Of a stretch of 64,000 nucleotides of DNA, positions 47,101 to 61,344 are shown piece by piece (position 1 is the stretch's first letter; each line of letters opens with the position of its first letter). The notes below the pieces were generated by a model, which was not told where the DNA came from, made no database searches, and saw nothing but the letters and a program-made list of their open reading frames with translations. The DNA comes from Todiramphus chloris collaris (Eukaryota > Chordata > Aves > Coraciiformes > Alcedinidae): the NCBI GenBank assembly GCA_025345505.1, contig JANVCC010000018.1:39915242-39979241 (forward strand), written 5' to 3'. A program made the position numbers and the translations under genes.

Positions 47101-50100
47101 ACAGAAAAAGGATTACTAAAGATTATGAGAAGATATACAATGAGAAGATGATGGCTTAAATTTTTATGCTAGTGAAGTGTAAAAGTCAGTGGAACATCTA
47201 TTGTGAATTAATTTTAAGACCCTTAGCTGAAGCTTCAAGAATGTGATAAGGCATTCATAGGAGGCAATTTTAAACTAAATTTCTGAAAAGAAATGAATTA
47301 AATCTGAGTGACTTTGGAGAAGCATCAGCTAGAGAGAAAGCTATAAAGGCTCAATCAATAACAATGGAGTTAAAAAAAAAAAAAAAAGAATTATGTAAAG
47401 AGCATGTAGATAAGACTGGTATAAATGTTACATGAGATCATCCTAATGACTGTGAGGCCACTGGAAAAACCACTGACTGTTTGATGGAGTTTCTAGAGGT
47501 TTATAGAGAAACAGTCAGGATCTGTAAGATACTTTTTTGTAGATAACTGGCTTGAGTTAGCCAAACTGAATTTTTCTGTTCCGGACAAAGTACTTGTGAT
47601 AAGATTTTGCTTGGCTATGATTTACCACTGACTTTTAGATAGCTTAGAACATTTATAGTAACCTCTGTTTTGTCATTAAAATCAACAAAGTAAAGCAGTA
47701 TATTCAAATTATTGTAAAAATCAGACAGGATTCAGAGGCAGAATATGAGACTTATGAAGGAGATGAAAAATTACTTTTAAGAGGAAAGACTGAAAAGATT
47801 TTGATTGCTGCACTTACAGACTTGATGAAATGGTTCGTCCAAAATTTTAATCCTTTGATTAACTGCTTATGTCTCTTTTTCATGACTTCAATACATGTAA
47901 TTTCTAAGTTCCTTAAAATATATTTAAATTGCATTGGGGAAAACAAAATGATTCATTTCCAGATCATCCTGTAGATTGGTATTTCCATGCACAGGTACAC
48001 ATAGAACTTTTGTAAATGTATATATTTAGGCCTAAATTAGCATTTGATACAAATGTATAAATACTGTGACATGATTCAAAAAGTTGAAGCTTTTTTTATT
48101 TAAGCTGGAGTAGAACAGTCTATCTTACTAACTCTGTTATTCTAATATGCTCCTAAAACTGTTTAATATATTGATAAATTTATTTTGAGAAGTGTAACAT
48201 TGTAATTGCTATGTAAAGGAAGAGAAAAGAGAAGAGGAAAGAAGATAACCACACACTTTTATTTCAAAAAAACCCTGATTCAAAAGAAAGACCATATTGT
48301 TAGGTGCATATATAAAATTATACCATGTCTTATATAATTATATAAAAATTACCTGTAAAATAATCTACCAATCAACTTTTCCCAGAAAAAAAACCCCACA
48401 GTTCTGATGTCATAGAACCAAAATATTAAATATTCTTCATGAAACAATTTTCTGTATTTAAGAACAAAATTTATGTACTTAAGCTATCTGGGATAACTTC
48501 CGTACAGCAATGGAAGCAGTAGCTGTCAGAAATGTCAGTTTGGTTTCTTTTTCTTATGACGGGGTGACAGCAAGTGTTATTTATCAAGGACAATGGGGGA
48601 ATTCTGAATGCTACTCCTACTTCACATAGGAGCAAAGAAACCTGTAGTACTAACTCTTTCACTGTAACGAGGCTTTTATGTTTTCCTTGATTTCATGAAG
48701 TAATATGACTGTCTAAGAGAAATCAGATGAAAAATAATACAGATCAGTATGACTTAATTATTTTCCTTTCAAATATTTATTTTAACTATTCCCACTGGAA
48801 AATGCCTATCTATTTATACAGAAAAAAATAAGTAATGGATTTGAAAATGTAATCATACAAGGTAGTTAGGTAGCTTTTGGTCAAACCGAAAGTGTTTGTA
48901 CTGTATCTGAGAGCTTTGTGGCTCTAACCTATGTATCCTACATTTCACAAGATTGACAAACAGTCTGTTGTTAAGACAGTGCGATAGAAGTTATGATGAG
49001 AATTTCCATCTTGCATTTGAGAAAATATTGTCACAATCACTACCTTAATATTTCTACAAATCAGAGTACTGGTTGATGAAATGCCCTAGTAACTTCGTTA
49101 ATGGCATGACCTTAGCCAGTTCCAGTGTAATTTTGAAATTCCTGGTTTTGGTGAAAAAATTTATACTCTTTACCAAATCTTGCCCCATCACCCTAGTAGA
49201 AACAAATCCATTAAATTGGGTCATTTCCTGTAATTATTTCAAAAAGAACAGGATTTATCCAGTGTCCTATTTGATGCCCATATTTAAGCTAAATCATGAG
49301 AACATAAATCAGAAACTGAAGTAACAGCCGTTCAGCTGACAGATCAGGTAGGAGGGAACACTTAGTCACAGTGATTAATAAGTCTTTTCAGGAAGCACTT
49401 AGATACCATGGTGATGGGTGTTACAGCAAATCCTCAGATAGTCCTTGATGACTTCATATGGTCTAATTCCTTTTTGACAGTAAAGGGAGGGTAAAAATTA
49501 GACTTCTAAATTGCCTGTTTGGTATTCACATGGAAATAGACTGAACAAACTACCATGACTACAGGGGTCTAGGTTGAGACTGTCATTTTCAAGGACACTT
49601 GAAAGGACAGCTCCGAATTTCCTCAGATGATTTTGAAACACTAGCTGAAAGTATCATCTTGTGAGCTGTTATGCACAACTGCACATAGGTCAATCCCGCC
49701 AAAGTTCTGAGCAGATTATTTTGTAAAGTGTTAAGCGTTTATGGATTGGGGCTTAAAACAATAATAATTAAAATGCCCTGATTAGAAGCCTTGGGCAAAG
49801 ACTCTAAAAGGAAAATGTGGCAGTTCTTTGGCTCCAAAAGATGCCTATGCCTACAGGGAGTCCCACGTCTGTCTGCAGTCTGATAGAATCACCATGGTCC
49901 CTGGTACCTATTTTGCCTATGCTTCAACTTCAGCAAATCAAACTCATTATTCTTATTGAAAGAATAATCGAAGACTGTGGGAAAGCAGTCATTACCCTGA
50001 AGGAACAGCTACAGCTGCTATTCCTCCTGTCCCCCAGCAACAGGGAATGCTGCTCATTTTCAGCATTGCTTAATATGCTCAATGCTCCAGAGCTCTCCAT

Positions 50101-51392
50101 CCACTTCTCTCTGTCCTATGGAAAGAACAACCAATTCCAGCCCTCCTCCTCTAAGGCAGAGTAACTGTGTTTCCTATACAGCACTCCTAATCCTTAAGAT
50201 TTTCTAAATCACCATACTGGCTTAAACAATAGCTACAATTTCCACTTTGAAATTGTCCCATTGTAGCTTTTTTACGATGAATTTGCCCAGAAAAAAGACA
50301 TGTTAGGAAGAGTACTATATGGTTATCTTGATACCATATCAAGATAGGTTATCTTGAAAGACCTATTTTATTTAATTTGAAAATTAGAAAAAAAAAGTTA
50401 GAAAGATAAATACATAAACCATTTGTTTTGTTTTGGTTGTGTTTCTTTTTTAAAATAGGATTTATAAGAAAATTAGAAAACTAAAAGCCTACTGACATTT
50501 TGTCTTTCAATATTAAAAGCCAATGCAGTTTTTTGACATACGACATTTTTGATCTCATACTGAGCTGGAATAAATTACCAGAGTTCAACTGAAGTGAATG
50601 TTGTTGATTATCATGGGCAGTGGATCTAGCTTTTAAATCCTGTCTGCTGTATAATTACTACAGTAAGTCTTGTATCAAGTACCAATACAATCCACTAATT
50701 TTATCAGAAAGAAAAGGAACTTCCTAGACTTTTCTTATATTTACAAAAGATTCCTTTAAACTGGAGTGCAAATTGTAAGTAACTTATAGTATACACTATA
50801 ATTCTCCTGCCTCCTGACAATCCCTTTTCCAAGGGTATTTAAATGCTGGCATATGGATGTTTCTGAAGCATCAGTAACCATAGTGAAGCACCAACAAAGA
50901 AAGGATCAGGTGAGAACTTCCAGAGCTCCTGAACACCAGAGGCATTACTGATGGGTCATATCCTTTGCAGTGGTTACTTGCCTTCTCCAACTTGAAATAA
51001 GCACCTGATTATTTCACGAACAGGACTGTATGCAGTCATAAGTTTAGTGGGATCATATCTTTTGAATATATGTTTTCATTCATTCATTTGTTAAAAAACT
51101 TCCCTTCAACCTTCTGTCTTTCAATCCACTCTGTTTTATTTTGTGCTTGGCAGGAACAATGTTTCAAAATAGTCAATTCCTTGAGCCCAAGGTACCTAAA
51201 ACTGTCATATCCTTAGGGCTCCTCACCTTAAGAACAGTGGAGCTGCTTAATAACACTGGAAAGCACAGCTGTATAAGAAAAAGCCTTTTTTTCATAAGGG
51301 CTGAACCTTCCTACTTCTATGAAATTATTCATTTCTTCAGCAGGAAAAATGTAATGTTTCAGTCTTACCATTTTTCTATGCCTCTGGTTAGA
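44151..51392. other. AT-rich non-coding DNA without a supported gene
   Basis: It contains simple A-runs (for example 47372-47386) and a small perfect hairpin at 50324-50346. A weak minus-strand exon-like segment at about 44897-44999 has a strong acceptor (TTTCTGCAG) and a hydrophobic stretch but a poor donor. The 115-codon plus frame at 49817-50164 shows no splice context or recognisable motif. Confidence 0.45.
50324..50346. repeat. Perfect 10-bp hairpin
   Basis: TATCTTGATA and TATCAAGATA are separated by CCA. A further TATCTTGA copy follows at 50350-50357. Flanking ATATGGT and ACCATAT also form an overlapping inverted pair. Confidence 0.8.
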
Positions 51393-51830
51393 ACAGATCT
51401 CTGGAGGTCGTCTCTTCCATCTCTCCATCCTCAGGCTGAAACAATTAAACCTTTAGCATCCTTGACAGGGGTCTGTCTAGCTTGTTCTCAGAGTCCACAG
51501 CTGATGCAGACTCTTAACCACTTTCCTTATCAGACTATTTCAGTGATTTGCTATTCTTAAAGTCAGAGTTTTCTGAATGTCACACAAGGCTCTTATGCTG
51601 CAATTTCAGCTCATGGCTTCTTGACCTGTCCTCCACACAGATAGAAAGCAGATCATTCTTTTTTCACTTTGCAGGAGCCTTTGACGTATTTCAAAAGGGG
51701 TATCATGTTTCTTTTCTGTCTCCCTGTCTAGACTAAACAACCAGAGTTCTTTCGAGCCTTCTTCACAGGTCATGTGAGTAGGGTCCGACACTACTCTTGA
51801 CAATTTATGCCAGGGTTGTCTCTACCCACA
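51393..51830 (-). mobile_element. Ancient CR1-like LINE fragment, antisense
   Basis: It begins with antisense AGATCTCTGGAGGTCGTCTC, the region just inside a CR1 3' end, and later has CTAAACAACCAGAGTTCTTTC followed by TTCACAGGTCATG, the antisense of the conserved ORF2 C-terminal segment (lsyeerl...lslek). It is strongly diverged, older than the copies at 18.7 and 31 kb. Confidence 0.65.
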
Positions 51831-52375
51831 TCTTTGTTGTAGTTTAATGCCTGTAAAAGACCTACCTGAAGACATACCAGCACTGGTAGAAGGGAAATAT
51901 TGCTACCTGTCTTTCATATTTGGTTGGTGTACTTCACTGTGCTGATCTATAGTCTTAATATCATTGATGCATGCTCAGATAATGTTCCCCAGATCAATTT
52001 GAACTGTTATGTAACCAGCTGGACAAATAAACATGCTAATCAAAAGGAAGAATCTTGTATTTCTGTTTATTGATTTTTTTTTTTCCTTCCCAAATATTTC
52101 TTCAATTTGACAATATTGTTTTGAGTTTGGAATCTGTCCTTCCATTTATGCTTACAACTTCCAAAATTATATACTATGTCAATTTAATGAATCTGATTCC
52201 TGCTTCTATCATCTAAATTGTTATATATGGAATTGTACTGGATCTCTGCATAACCACATCCTTCCATCTTAAATGTCTCTGCTTTCTAGGTATGGTTTCT
52301 CATCACAGTCTACGTCAGGCTTATTCAAGTACCACCATCTGGGCAAAATTCAGCTATGTTCTATTTATTATAATA

Positions 52376-53722
52376 TTACCGAGGTTGCAAGGGACCTTGG
52401 GAGGTTGCCTAGCCCCACCTTTTCCTCAAAGGATGGTGGACAGTGAATTTAGACCTTGTCACTTGGTTTTCACTTTTCATTTGAGTCTGGAAAACTTCCA
52501 AACATGGTGATCCCAAGAGCCTCTCTGACCATCATATCTCAGTGCTTAATTAGCCTCATAGAGCAGATTCTTTTCCTTAAAACCCCTTAAAATTGCCCTG
52601 TTTCAATTTATTACCAGTGTCTCTTGTTCTCCCTCTGTCCACCCTATTAAGGAACCTCACTCTGTCTTCTTGGTAACCTTTTCTTTCACATTAGAAAGCT
52701 GCTACTTTCTCTTCCCCAGGCTGAACAAGCCCCATTCCTTCAGCCTCTCCTCACAGGTTAAGTGCTCCAGCCTCCAACCATCTTGGAGACCTTCTGCTGG
52801 ACTCTAGACTTTGCTGCACTCATTTGACTTTATAAACACTTCTTGTATCAGGGTCCTGAAACATGACTGCAGTATTCCTGATGGAGTCTATTAATTGCTG
52901 AATAAAGAGCAATAATCACTTATTTTATCCACATGCTATGCTCTTGTTGATACAACTCAGTATGCAATCAGCTTTTCTGCCAGGGCACAGACATGACTCA
53001 TATTTGCCCTACTGCTCACCATGTCCTTTTCAACAGATCTGCTTTCTGTCAGTCAGTCCCCAGCCTATACTGCTGCACTATACTGCTGCTGGTTAGTCTG
53101 TCTCAAGCACAGGACCTTGCAAATGTCTTTGGTAGATTTTCTATGGATCTTACTAGCCCATTCTTCTAGCCTTTCTAGATGCCTCTCAATTGCAGCCCTG
53201 ACCTCAAGAATATTAACTGCACCCCCCCATGTCAGCGTTACCCACAAACTTCATGAAGACAAACTTCATCTATCCTACAGGTAATTGATAAGATATTAAG
53301 CAAGATAAATCCTGAGATTATCCTTTGAGGAACTCTACCTATAACCAGTCTCCAGGTAGATTACGAACCACTACCTAGTGAGTAAGATGATCCATCCAAT
53401 ATTTGTTTACCTAGTGGTCCATCCATCTAGATTGTAGTGCCTCAACAAAGCATGGAGATGGGATTCAAAGCCTTGCTAAAGTCAAAGTAAACACTGTCCA
53501 CCACATCTACAGACCTAGTAAACTCATCATAGAAGTCAATCAGGTTATCAAGCACAGATTACCTTTGGTAAATACATGTTGACTATTCTCAGACACCAGA
53601 AAGAGCTGCTAAGGGGACTCCCTCCCTGGAGATGAATGACACTGGCTGACCTGTAGATCCCTTCCAGCTTTTCTGGAAAATGAGTATAATGTTTGCCTTT
53701 CTCCAGTTCTAAGGTGTTATTT
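52376..53722 (-). mobile_element. Old CR1 LINE fragment, antisense, about 1.3 kb
   Basis: It starts near antisense GAGGTTGCAAGGGACCTTGG and continues through CCAGGCTGAACAAGCCCCATTC and CAGCCTCTCCTCACAGGTTA (C-terminal ORF2). It reaches reverse transcriptase sequence (CCATCTAGATTGTAG, GCCTTGCTAAAGTCAAAGTA, ATCATAGAAGTCAATCAGGTT) and ends around TTTCTCCAGTTCTAAGGTG. The order is that of CR1 ORF2 reversed. No frame is intact. It is diverged and distinct from the adjacent copy at 51.4 kb, because the 3' terminus occurs again at its start. Confidence 0.85.
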
Positions 53723-56249
53723 CTGAAAACAAAAGACAAAAGCAATCTACAAAAAATCAACACATTCTTCAATATCTGGGATCTTGGGAGAAGATGAATT
53801 TATACAGTGGCATAACAATTTTCTGGTTTGCTCTATTCATTCCCTAACACTATTTACTTTTTTGACTGTTACTGAGTTAAAGTGTTCATATAACTATCTA
53901 TGTAATCCCAAGGACACATTCCACTGCTCTGAGTCCATCTTTGAAAATCTGATTGTTTTTTCTACATTTATCTTCACTGACTTTCTTTTGTCATTGCTGT
54001 CTCAGGTATTTGATTCTGTGAGTCCTCTTCAGTCCTCATAGATGGTTTTTATTTTTCCCAGATAACTTTTTTTCATGGCAGACTTTGACAACTGACTGTG
54101 AATCTTTATTTCTGGATCTTCGCTTAAGATTTCATTGGTCCAAATAAAGATCTCACTAAGATTCCACTCATAAATGCTCTGCTCTAGAAAATCTGATCTG
54201 TAATATATTCTTTTCCCTGCTTTCTGCTTTTTTAAACACCTGTTTGTGTGGGGACCTTCCATGGTCTCCCTCTTATAAAGCAAAATTGATTAAATATATT
54301 AAAACAGTAATTTTGAATGAAAAGCAGAGAATATTGTGCATATGAAAAACACACAGACAATTTAGTTAAACAGTGTAGTTAACCTACTTGGAACTGGCCA
54401 GGATTATAGGGTTTGTAGCAACCCTACTATCACTACCTTTTTTTGGTTGATGTTTTTTGCGTGATTTGTTTGTTTGTGTGTTCATATTTGGTTTGTTTGG
54501 TTTTAATATCTCAACTATTTATGAATTAAAAATTTAAGGGTTTTTTTATTATCATTTTCTAATTTTTACTCTAGGACTTCCTAAGATTTTTGTCAATGCT
54601 GAGCATAATTTAGAAGACACACAACTTTATTTTATGTTTGTTCAAAGGAGTTTCTATGCTGTTTCTGTGCTGGTTATTGACATTTAATTTTTAAGTTTTA
54701 CAAAGAGAAAACAAAATAGAAATTGTTTATGCTTCACTTAATGTTGAGGAAGGTCTTATCTCTTCAAATTCCTTTGCTTAATGCTTTGTTTATAATATTA
54801 CTTTTAAAAATTGAACTTAACTGTGAATGTCCTTATCAATTTTTTTTTCTTTTCAAAAGTAATCTTAGAACCTAGTCCACTGCAAGTAAAGAAGAGCAGG
54901 ATAATGTATTATCATATATATGTACTATCAGAGTTCCGTGGAGTCCATATAATGGTCTTCTCAAACTCCAAATTTTCTTATTATTTAAAAACTGAGACAG
55001 CATTCTTTATGTTTTCTTCATAAATTAGTAAGAGTTTGATTTAGCTTATCTTCTGGTTATATTAAAAAAAAAGTTAAAAAATTATTAGAATAACAGAAAG
55101 TAAGTAATAAATACAGCCTTTTCTGGGTAACCTATAAACAATTTTTTTTTTTACCCATTTTAATGAATATTCATGCTTTAATTACAAAGCTGTTAATTCT
55201 TCACTGAAGTTTACAGACGTAGTTCTCAACTGCTGGATAAACCAGTCTTTATATATTACATAGTATTAGATAGTCTTTTAAAGACTCTGAAAATATTTCT
55301 TCATTTGTCTATAATGTAACACATTGAATATGAGGGGTTGCTGGTTTACAAATACTTTAAGCTGTCATGTACTGCCAGCATTGCCAGAAACAATGCTTAC
55401 CACTCATACCTGCCCTCACTCCACCACTGTGCAATGAACCACACATGAGAACTGATGGAGCTGAAAAATAACTTTCTTTCTGCTATGTGGGTTTTCATCA
55501 GGATCACTCTCTTAGTTCTTATCACTACTACAAAGTTATGCTGTCACAAGGGAGGATCTGGCACGGACATAGGACCCAGTAACTTAGAATACTACTACAG
55601 TAGCAACTTTAAGATTATTAAGCTACAATTGAAGGTTCCTTTAACTAAGTAACTTTCTTTCCCCTTTTTATACATGTCCTGCTTTATTTTGCAGGACTAG
55701 TCAACTAACACAGTGCAATAAAGTTTCCATGGTTTCCCACTGTAAGCTACTCTCAAAGCTGTGTATTTAAATTAACAATATTTAGATGAAAAGTTATTGG
55801 GTGAGGCATGTTGCTAGAATCTGAGTAAAATCAAGGACATGTTTCCAGCCCTGACATAGATGGAAGTGAGGAAAGAGGAAAAGAGTGATGGTGGGAAAAA
55901 GAGGTTTGCAGCTGTGTAATCACAGCTGCATCACAGGATGCAAGAGACAGAATCCTGAGTGAGAATGGTGAACCTGAGTGCCCTTAACACACCTGCACCT
56001 CGGTATAATTAGTATAGAACTCTCAGTTTTAGAGAAGAATTACACATTTTCAACTATCTAAATGGTAGGTGGTATAAATCATGCTGTGAAGGTGACACTA
56101 CTTCCCCTGAGTTTAGACTAGGCAACTAACTTTTTGATGATTATGATTCATAGATTTTGATGATCATGTTTCATAGACACTAGAAGACAGAGCATTTTCT
56201 AAAATCTAATTCACTGGGATCTTGGCATAGGGTAATGCTTGTGTGGGGA

Positions 56250-56870
56250 ATTAAATCTCTTGAACAGAACAGTTGGTGGATGTCCAGACAGCAACAGTCA
56301 TCTCCACTGCAAGGGTCCTTGTTCATCTGAATCAGCTGAGACTCCTTGTCATGCTGTTCTACTCATTTCTTACAGTCCACCTGGCGCTGGTCCTGCATGA
56401 CACCTCCATCATTTGCAAGTTCCACTGCACCGGATTATTTCAAGTTACACACAAAACATCTCCTAATTCTCTTAACTGTCTACAAAAGACTGCCCCACTG
56501 GACTTATCTGTGTAGAATTTGATCAATTTTGCAGCAGGAACCTCCTGAGAATCTCTGAGATAGCAAGTTTCTCCACCCAGGACGTTAATGAACGTATTTA
56601 AGCATAGAAATTGGTCTAGGCGCTGCAAGGTTTCCCAAGGGAAATCTTCAGGGCAGTCTGGTATTTCCACCAGGAGATCTGCTGAACCAATTAGTCAAAA
56701 CCTTAATTGAGAGGGTGGCTAGGAGTTTGGTCAATCACTGTCTCAAGTTGGCCTATTGTCTAAATTGCTCTATTATCTCTTTTACACAGATGTCTACATA
56801 GGGAGTTTCTGGATCACCCAAGGAGTTAATGACTTGAGTGCACTAGGTGTGCACACAGGCACAGCCTTGT
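56250..56870 (-). pseudogene. Decayed coding-like region of unknown origin
   Basis: The minus strand has consecutive open pieces separated by a few stops and frame changes. SLGDPETPYVDICVKEIIEQ lies near 56770-56830, a 76-codon frame at 56440-56670 includes ETLQRLDQFLCLNTFINVLG, and a charged VMQDQRQVDCKK stretch lies near 56360-56400. Composition is protein-like over about 600 bases and more GC-rich than the flanks. A processed pseudogene or a fragment of an old endogenous retroviral gene would both fit; I see no diagnostic motif for either. Confidence 0.3.
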
Positions 56871-57501
56871 TAACCAGCTACACCACAATTATAACTACAG
56901 AATAAACTTGGATTTCATACTTATTTTTATACTTTAGTTCTATAGCACTTGCTGCAATTAGAAGCTAGGCAAGATGAAACTCAGCATCTCACTAACTGTA
57001 GAGAAAGACTAATTTCTGGTCATTTTTTTACTGAAATGATTTTCATCAAAACTTTTTTTTAATATTATGTTTTATGCTTTTACTGGATTCAAATTGTATT
57101 CATAGCAAATGCAAAGTGACTAGAACCAAAAAGATAACCAGTAACAAATTTAAAACATGGCTTACTTTGCTTGTGTAGGTAGAGCCTGACTGAACAATGA
57201 GGAAAAAGACTTACATACGTGCTTTTTTTTTTCTATTAAGAACACTGAATATTGTGCCTACAACCTACCAAGCTGAATCATAACAAAACCTCATCAGAAT
57301 GAGTTTCACACAGCTGATGATTCTTACATCTTTAATATTAATACATACTCTTGCTGCTGCCTGACAGTAACATCTAACTTTACCAAGTGTTCACTCAGTG
57401 AGACCGAATTCATAAACTTTTTAAATGCCCATCTAATGAACTAACTGTAGTCCCTTCTTAATTTGCATTTAGATTTATATAGATCATGGTAAATGAAAGA
57501 C

Positions 57502-57523
57502 TTTTTTTTTTTTTTTTTTTTTT
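57502..57523 (+). repeat. Poly-T run (T22)
   Basis: A pure thymine run in AT-rich DNA. Confidence 0.95.
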
Positions 57524-60500
57524 AATATTAGCAAAGTCACTTTAAATTCATTCAGAATGAAAAAAGTATATTGTCATTATTTGATATAATTTTTTTAAAA
57601 GGTTATTTTTTATTGGTTGCTTGTTTTTCAAATTTCACAAATTTAAATTCAATTCTTAATTAAAATTAAGAAGTCTGAAAAGAACAATAAAATTAAAAGG
57701 CTAAAATCTTGGCATATTCTTTATCTATGAACTCAGACAAGCAATTACCCTCTGTTTTTTTGCCTCTTCCACAGACAGTCTGTGCTCTGGCACAGGCTGA
57801 GGCAAGCGTGACTACACAGAGCTTATACTGAAAGTAACTTCAGTGCCATTTGTACCTCCATTCACCTGTCACAATAGGTGATATCATCCAGCATTACAAC
57901 TCTAGACCACAACTGAAATAGACCATTGTCTGATTACAGCTAGGTGCATCCAAGAGGGGAGAGGGAACAAATACAGCAAAACAGATATATCTTGTGAAGG
58001 TAATGTCCCTTGGGCATAATTTTGTGACATTACAGCTGTTGATCTCAGTCAATAGGATGTTGTTACACACAAACTGTAACTGAATATTATGAATTTATGG
58101 CTATTTTATTTTCATGTTTTGTGATCTAGCTTATGAAGCATCAGCATCAATGGTAAGAGAAGAAAGAAACAAGAAAACAAGACAAGTCTCCCAATGTTAA
58201 ATCACTGCCTCAGAGATGTTGAAGTGCTTTACCTACATCTTAGCAGTTGCTGCAAACATGTGATTTGTCATTTCAGTGTTCCTAAATCACTCTACCAGAT
58301 GTTTCTAACAAGTATTTCTGAAAGAAAAGCATCTTAACTGAGATGTTGTTAATGCAGGCTTCTTAATCTCAAGACCTTATTCCTCTCTGCAGAATATCAG
58401 TGATTTCCACTAACTTTAATAGAGGCAGTTTGTGTCCTGCAGGGAAGAAAAAGACTCTAGAGCATTAACTAAAACAGCTTTAACACAGAATACTGTAACT
58501 GAGGTCATCTTAATTCAGCTACTTTTACACTGCGTTGGCCTTAAATGAACTAATTTGAGACCTATGACCTTAAAAGAGGGACTTCTCAATTGACATACTG
58601 TTAACTGATCCAAAGTTTACCTGAGATAGCCTTAGGAGCTCTACATGAGCATATGACCATAATACAGTAAATATGAAATTCTTTTGGCTCTAGTAGAATC
58701 AGATATTAATATGAAATTCTTCTAAGCACACAATTTTAATTGAGCTAAGCTTCAGCACTGGTGCTTTTCATCAGTTTTTGAGTGGAAAAAAGATAGCAAT
58801 AGCAAATGCAGATATAAGTGGTTTAAAATATCAAATTATAAATCTTTCCTGTGATATAAATATAATTATGTAAAATCAGCATCTGTGTTTACCCTATTAA
58901 ATAGAAGAGACTGTCCCTTATGTCCAATAGCCAAAACCCCAGCAAGTATGTGTCCCAGAAACTTGGAGCTAGCACCATCTCTATAAAAGATTAGATTTAG
59001 ATGTACTTTTGAAAATCCAAAGGAAAGCCAGGGATTCAGTTAGCAATTAAGAATACAGATGATCACAGCTTATGTTCAGGAATCAAGCTTCCCTATATTG
59101 TTTTCCCTTATTAACTATGAGAGTTAGCTAGAGCTGTAGGATTATTCATGCTGAAGGAGAATTCTGTTTCCAACTTTTAAATGATCATGAAAAAGCCATA
59201 ACAAAATCAAGCCACAGAGTTCCTGGAAATAAAATTGGCTAACACAAAATGATACTTAAAGGGCATCCTTTAAAGAGTATACTCCTATCTTATTTAAGGG
59301 AACAATACTTTACTTCACCATCTCCCTCCTCATCCATCTGCTTCATATATCTGAATCATGACTATCAATATGATTTGACTCCTGGTGGAGCTAATTTCTT
59401 CTGTGACAGATAGTGGTAGATTGGAAGACTTAAGTCTCTTGGTGGACACAGTTGCTATCCCAAGAAATGTCCGGAAACCATACTTACGGACTAGCACCAA
59501 AACCATTGACTAGAGCTTTCAGTCAGATTTCAAGTTTTAAAGAGGGCTTGATTTCAGTCCTTTGTAGTTGGCCTTAGTATTACATCTCCAGCAGGCAATG
59601 AGGATAGGATGATTGTAGAGAGATATCTATTATGACTTCTCATCTGAAGTCTGCGAGCTCAGTACCCCTGGGATATGTTTTGTGGTCAACAGGGGACAGA
59701 CAAGTGGGTTTCAGCTCGTTCCTAGGGTAGGCTATGCTACCTGATAAAGGGTGACTGAACTAGAGGAGTCCCATGGCTGAAGAAGTCAATACAGGGAGTG
59801 AGTGTCACAGGCACCAGTAAGGAATTATGACTCTCTTGTACCTCTACTTCCTAGGAACTTTTCTAAAGAATGTTATCTCCTCTGAGATAATGCTGAGTCT
59901 AAGAACCTAATCTAGCCATAGTAATTCATTGCTGTATTTTTTTTAAGAATTTTAAGAAAGCAAAATATTATAATAAACACAGGAAATAATATATAAAAAT
60001 ATATATAACAAAAGCTTTTAAGTACTTGCATAAAATAGGTTTTCCCAATATTTGTACATGAAATTCCAAGCAGACCCATGTAGTTCAAAAATCTGGGCAC
60101 ATGTAATTCAGACTTCCATCTGCACATCAGGCATTTGGAATTTAAACACATGGACAATTAAAAATTTTTGGAATTTGCATTGTTACAGAAGTTAAAACAA
60201 TTTAATACTTGACAATATCTAAACAGAACACCAGTCTACATGACTTCTGTAATAGGGTCCTTGTAATTGTTATACACATATGCTTAGGACAGAAATGAAA
60301 CAGAAGAGATAGGAATTTATGACTTTCCTTTCCATGAAAATATCTAAGAATTTATATTCTTCATTTGATCAAGATTACTACTTTTGAATTTGTATGTTAG
60401 GTTCTGCACCAGAATTTAAACTTTTGTTCTCATGACCATGTTTTGTGGTTCTAATGCAGATTGTTCATTTAGGACTGCTGAGTGTGACTACTTATAACAG

Positions 60501-60628
60501 ATAGAATGGTTTGATGTACACCATCAAAATGCTCTTCACTTACAAAACTCATCTTGCAGAAATGACTCCTTTGGCATTACAGATGTGAAGATTGTGCCGT
60601 AGATGATATATTATGCTCCCTTAGAAGT

Positions 60629-60634
<6 letters not shown>

Positions 60635-60666
<32 letters not shown>

Positions 60667-60680
60667 TTTTTTTTTTTTTT
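60635..60680 (+). repeat. Poly-T run with one interrupting G
   Basis: A 46-base thymine run broken only by a G at 60666; it may be a poly-A tail of a minus-strand insertion whose body is no longer recognisable, or a simple expansion. Confidence 0.9.
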
Positions 60681-61344
60681 GTTTAATTTTCTTCTTCTGT
60701 TAATTTCTGGTTTAAATTTAAAATGACACTTGATTTATGAAAATTTCTTTCTTATAAAGTTTCATTTACCTCCAACAAAGACGAATACATTTATTTTTTA
60801 GTAATAGTTAATTATCAAATTATAGTTAAATGCCAAATCTTGCATGTGGATATTACATGGAACTTCACCTGAGTTTTGAGAAATGAATGGTTAACCTACA
60901 TGTCTCACTTTGTCTTTCAAGTCACATTATTTTCCACCTTAATGTCTGAACAGGTTTACAGTAATGATTAACATAGTATAGGACTGTTCATGCATATGGT
61001 AATTTACTTTTATGGGTTTGCCTATTTGTGAATATAATGGAAAATGGTATTCTTGTGCTTGATGGTATATCTATGCTGCAGACTTCCACCAGAATGCCAT
61101 GTCAGTTGGGATAGATGAAGTGTGATCTGAGATCAATTTATCTGTATCAGCAAAAACTTGTAGCTCTAGACTATAGTGGCAGAACTGTATTTTTGTCATC
61201 TCTCTGTGAGAATGGTATGCTTTGACAGACATAATAAAGATATAGGACTATAGTAAGAGAGCTTTAAGGATGTGATGTAACAGTGTAACTGCACTTAGAA
61301 AGTACAGTTATGGTAAACAGCAAGAGTGTAACAGGTGATAAACT

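Noticed and set aside
49817-50164. 115-codon plus-strand frame
   Set aside because: No motif, no splice context, and Leu/Ser-rich composition that chance can give.
51141-51560. 139-codon plus-strand frame
   Set aside because: It overlaps and runs into the ancient CR1-like fragment and has no independent signal.
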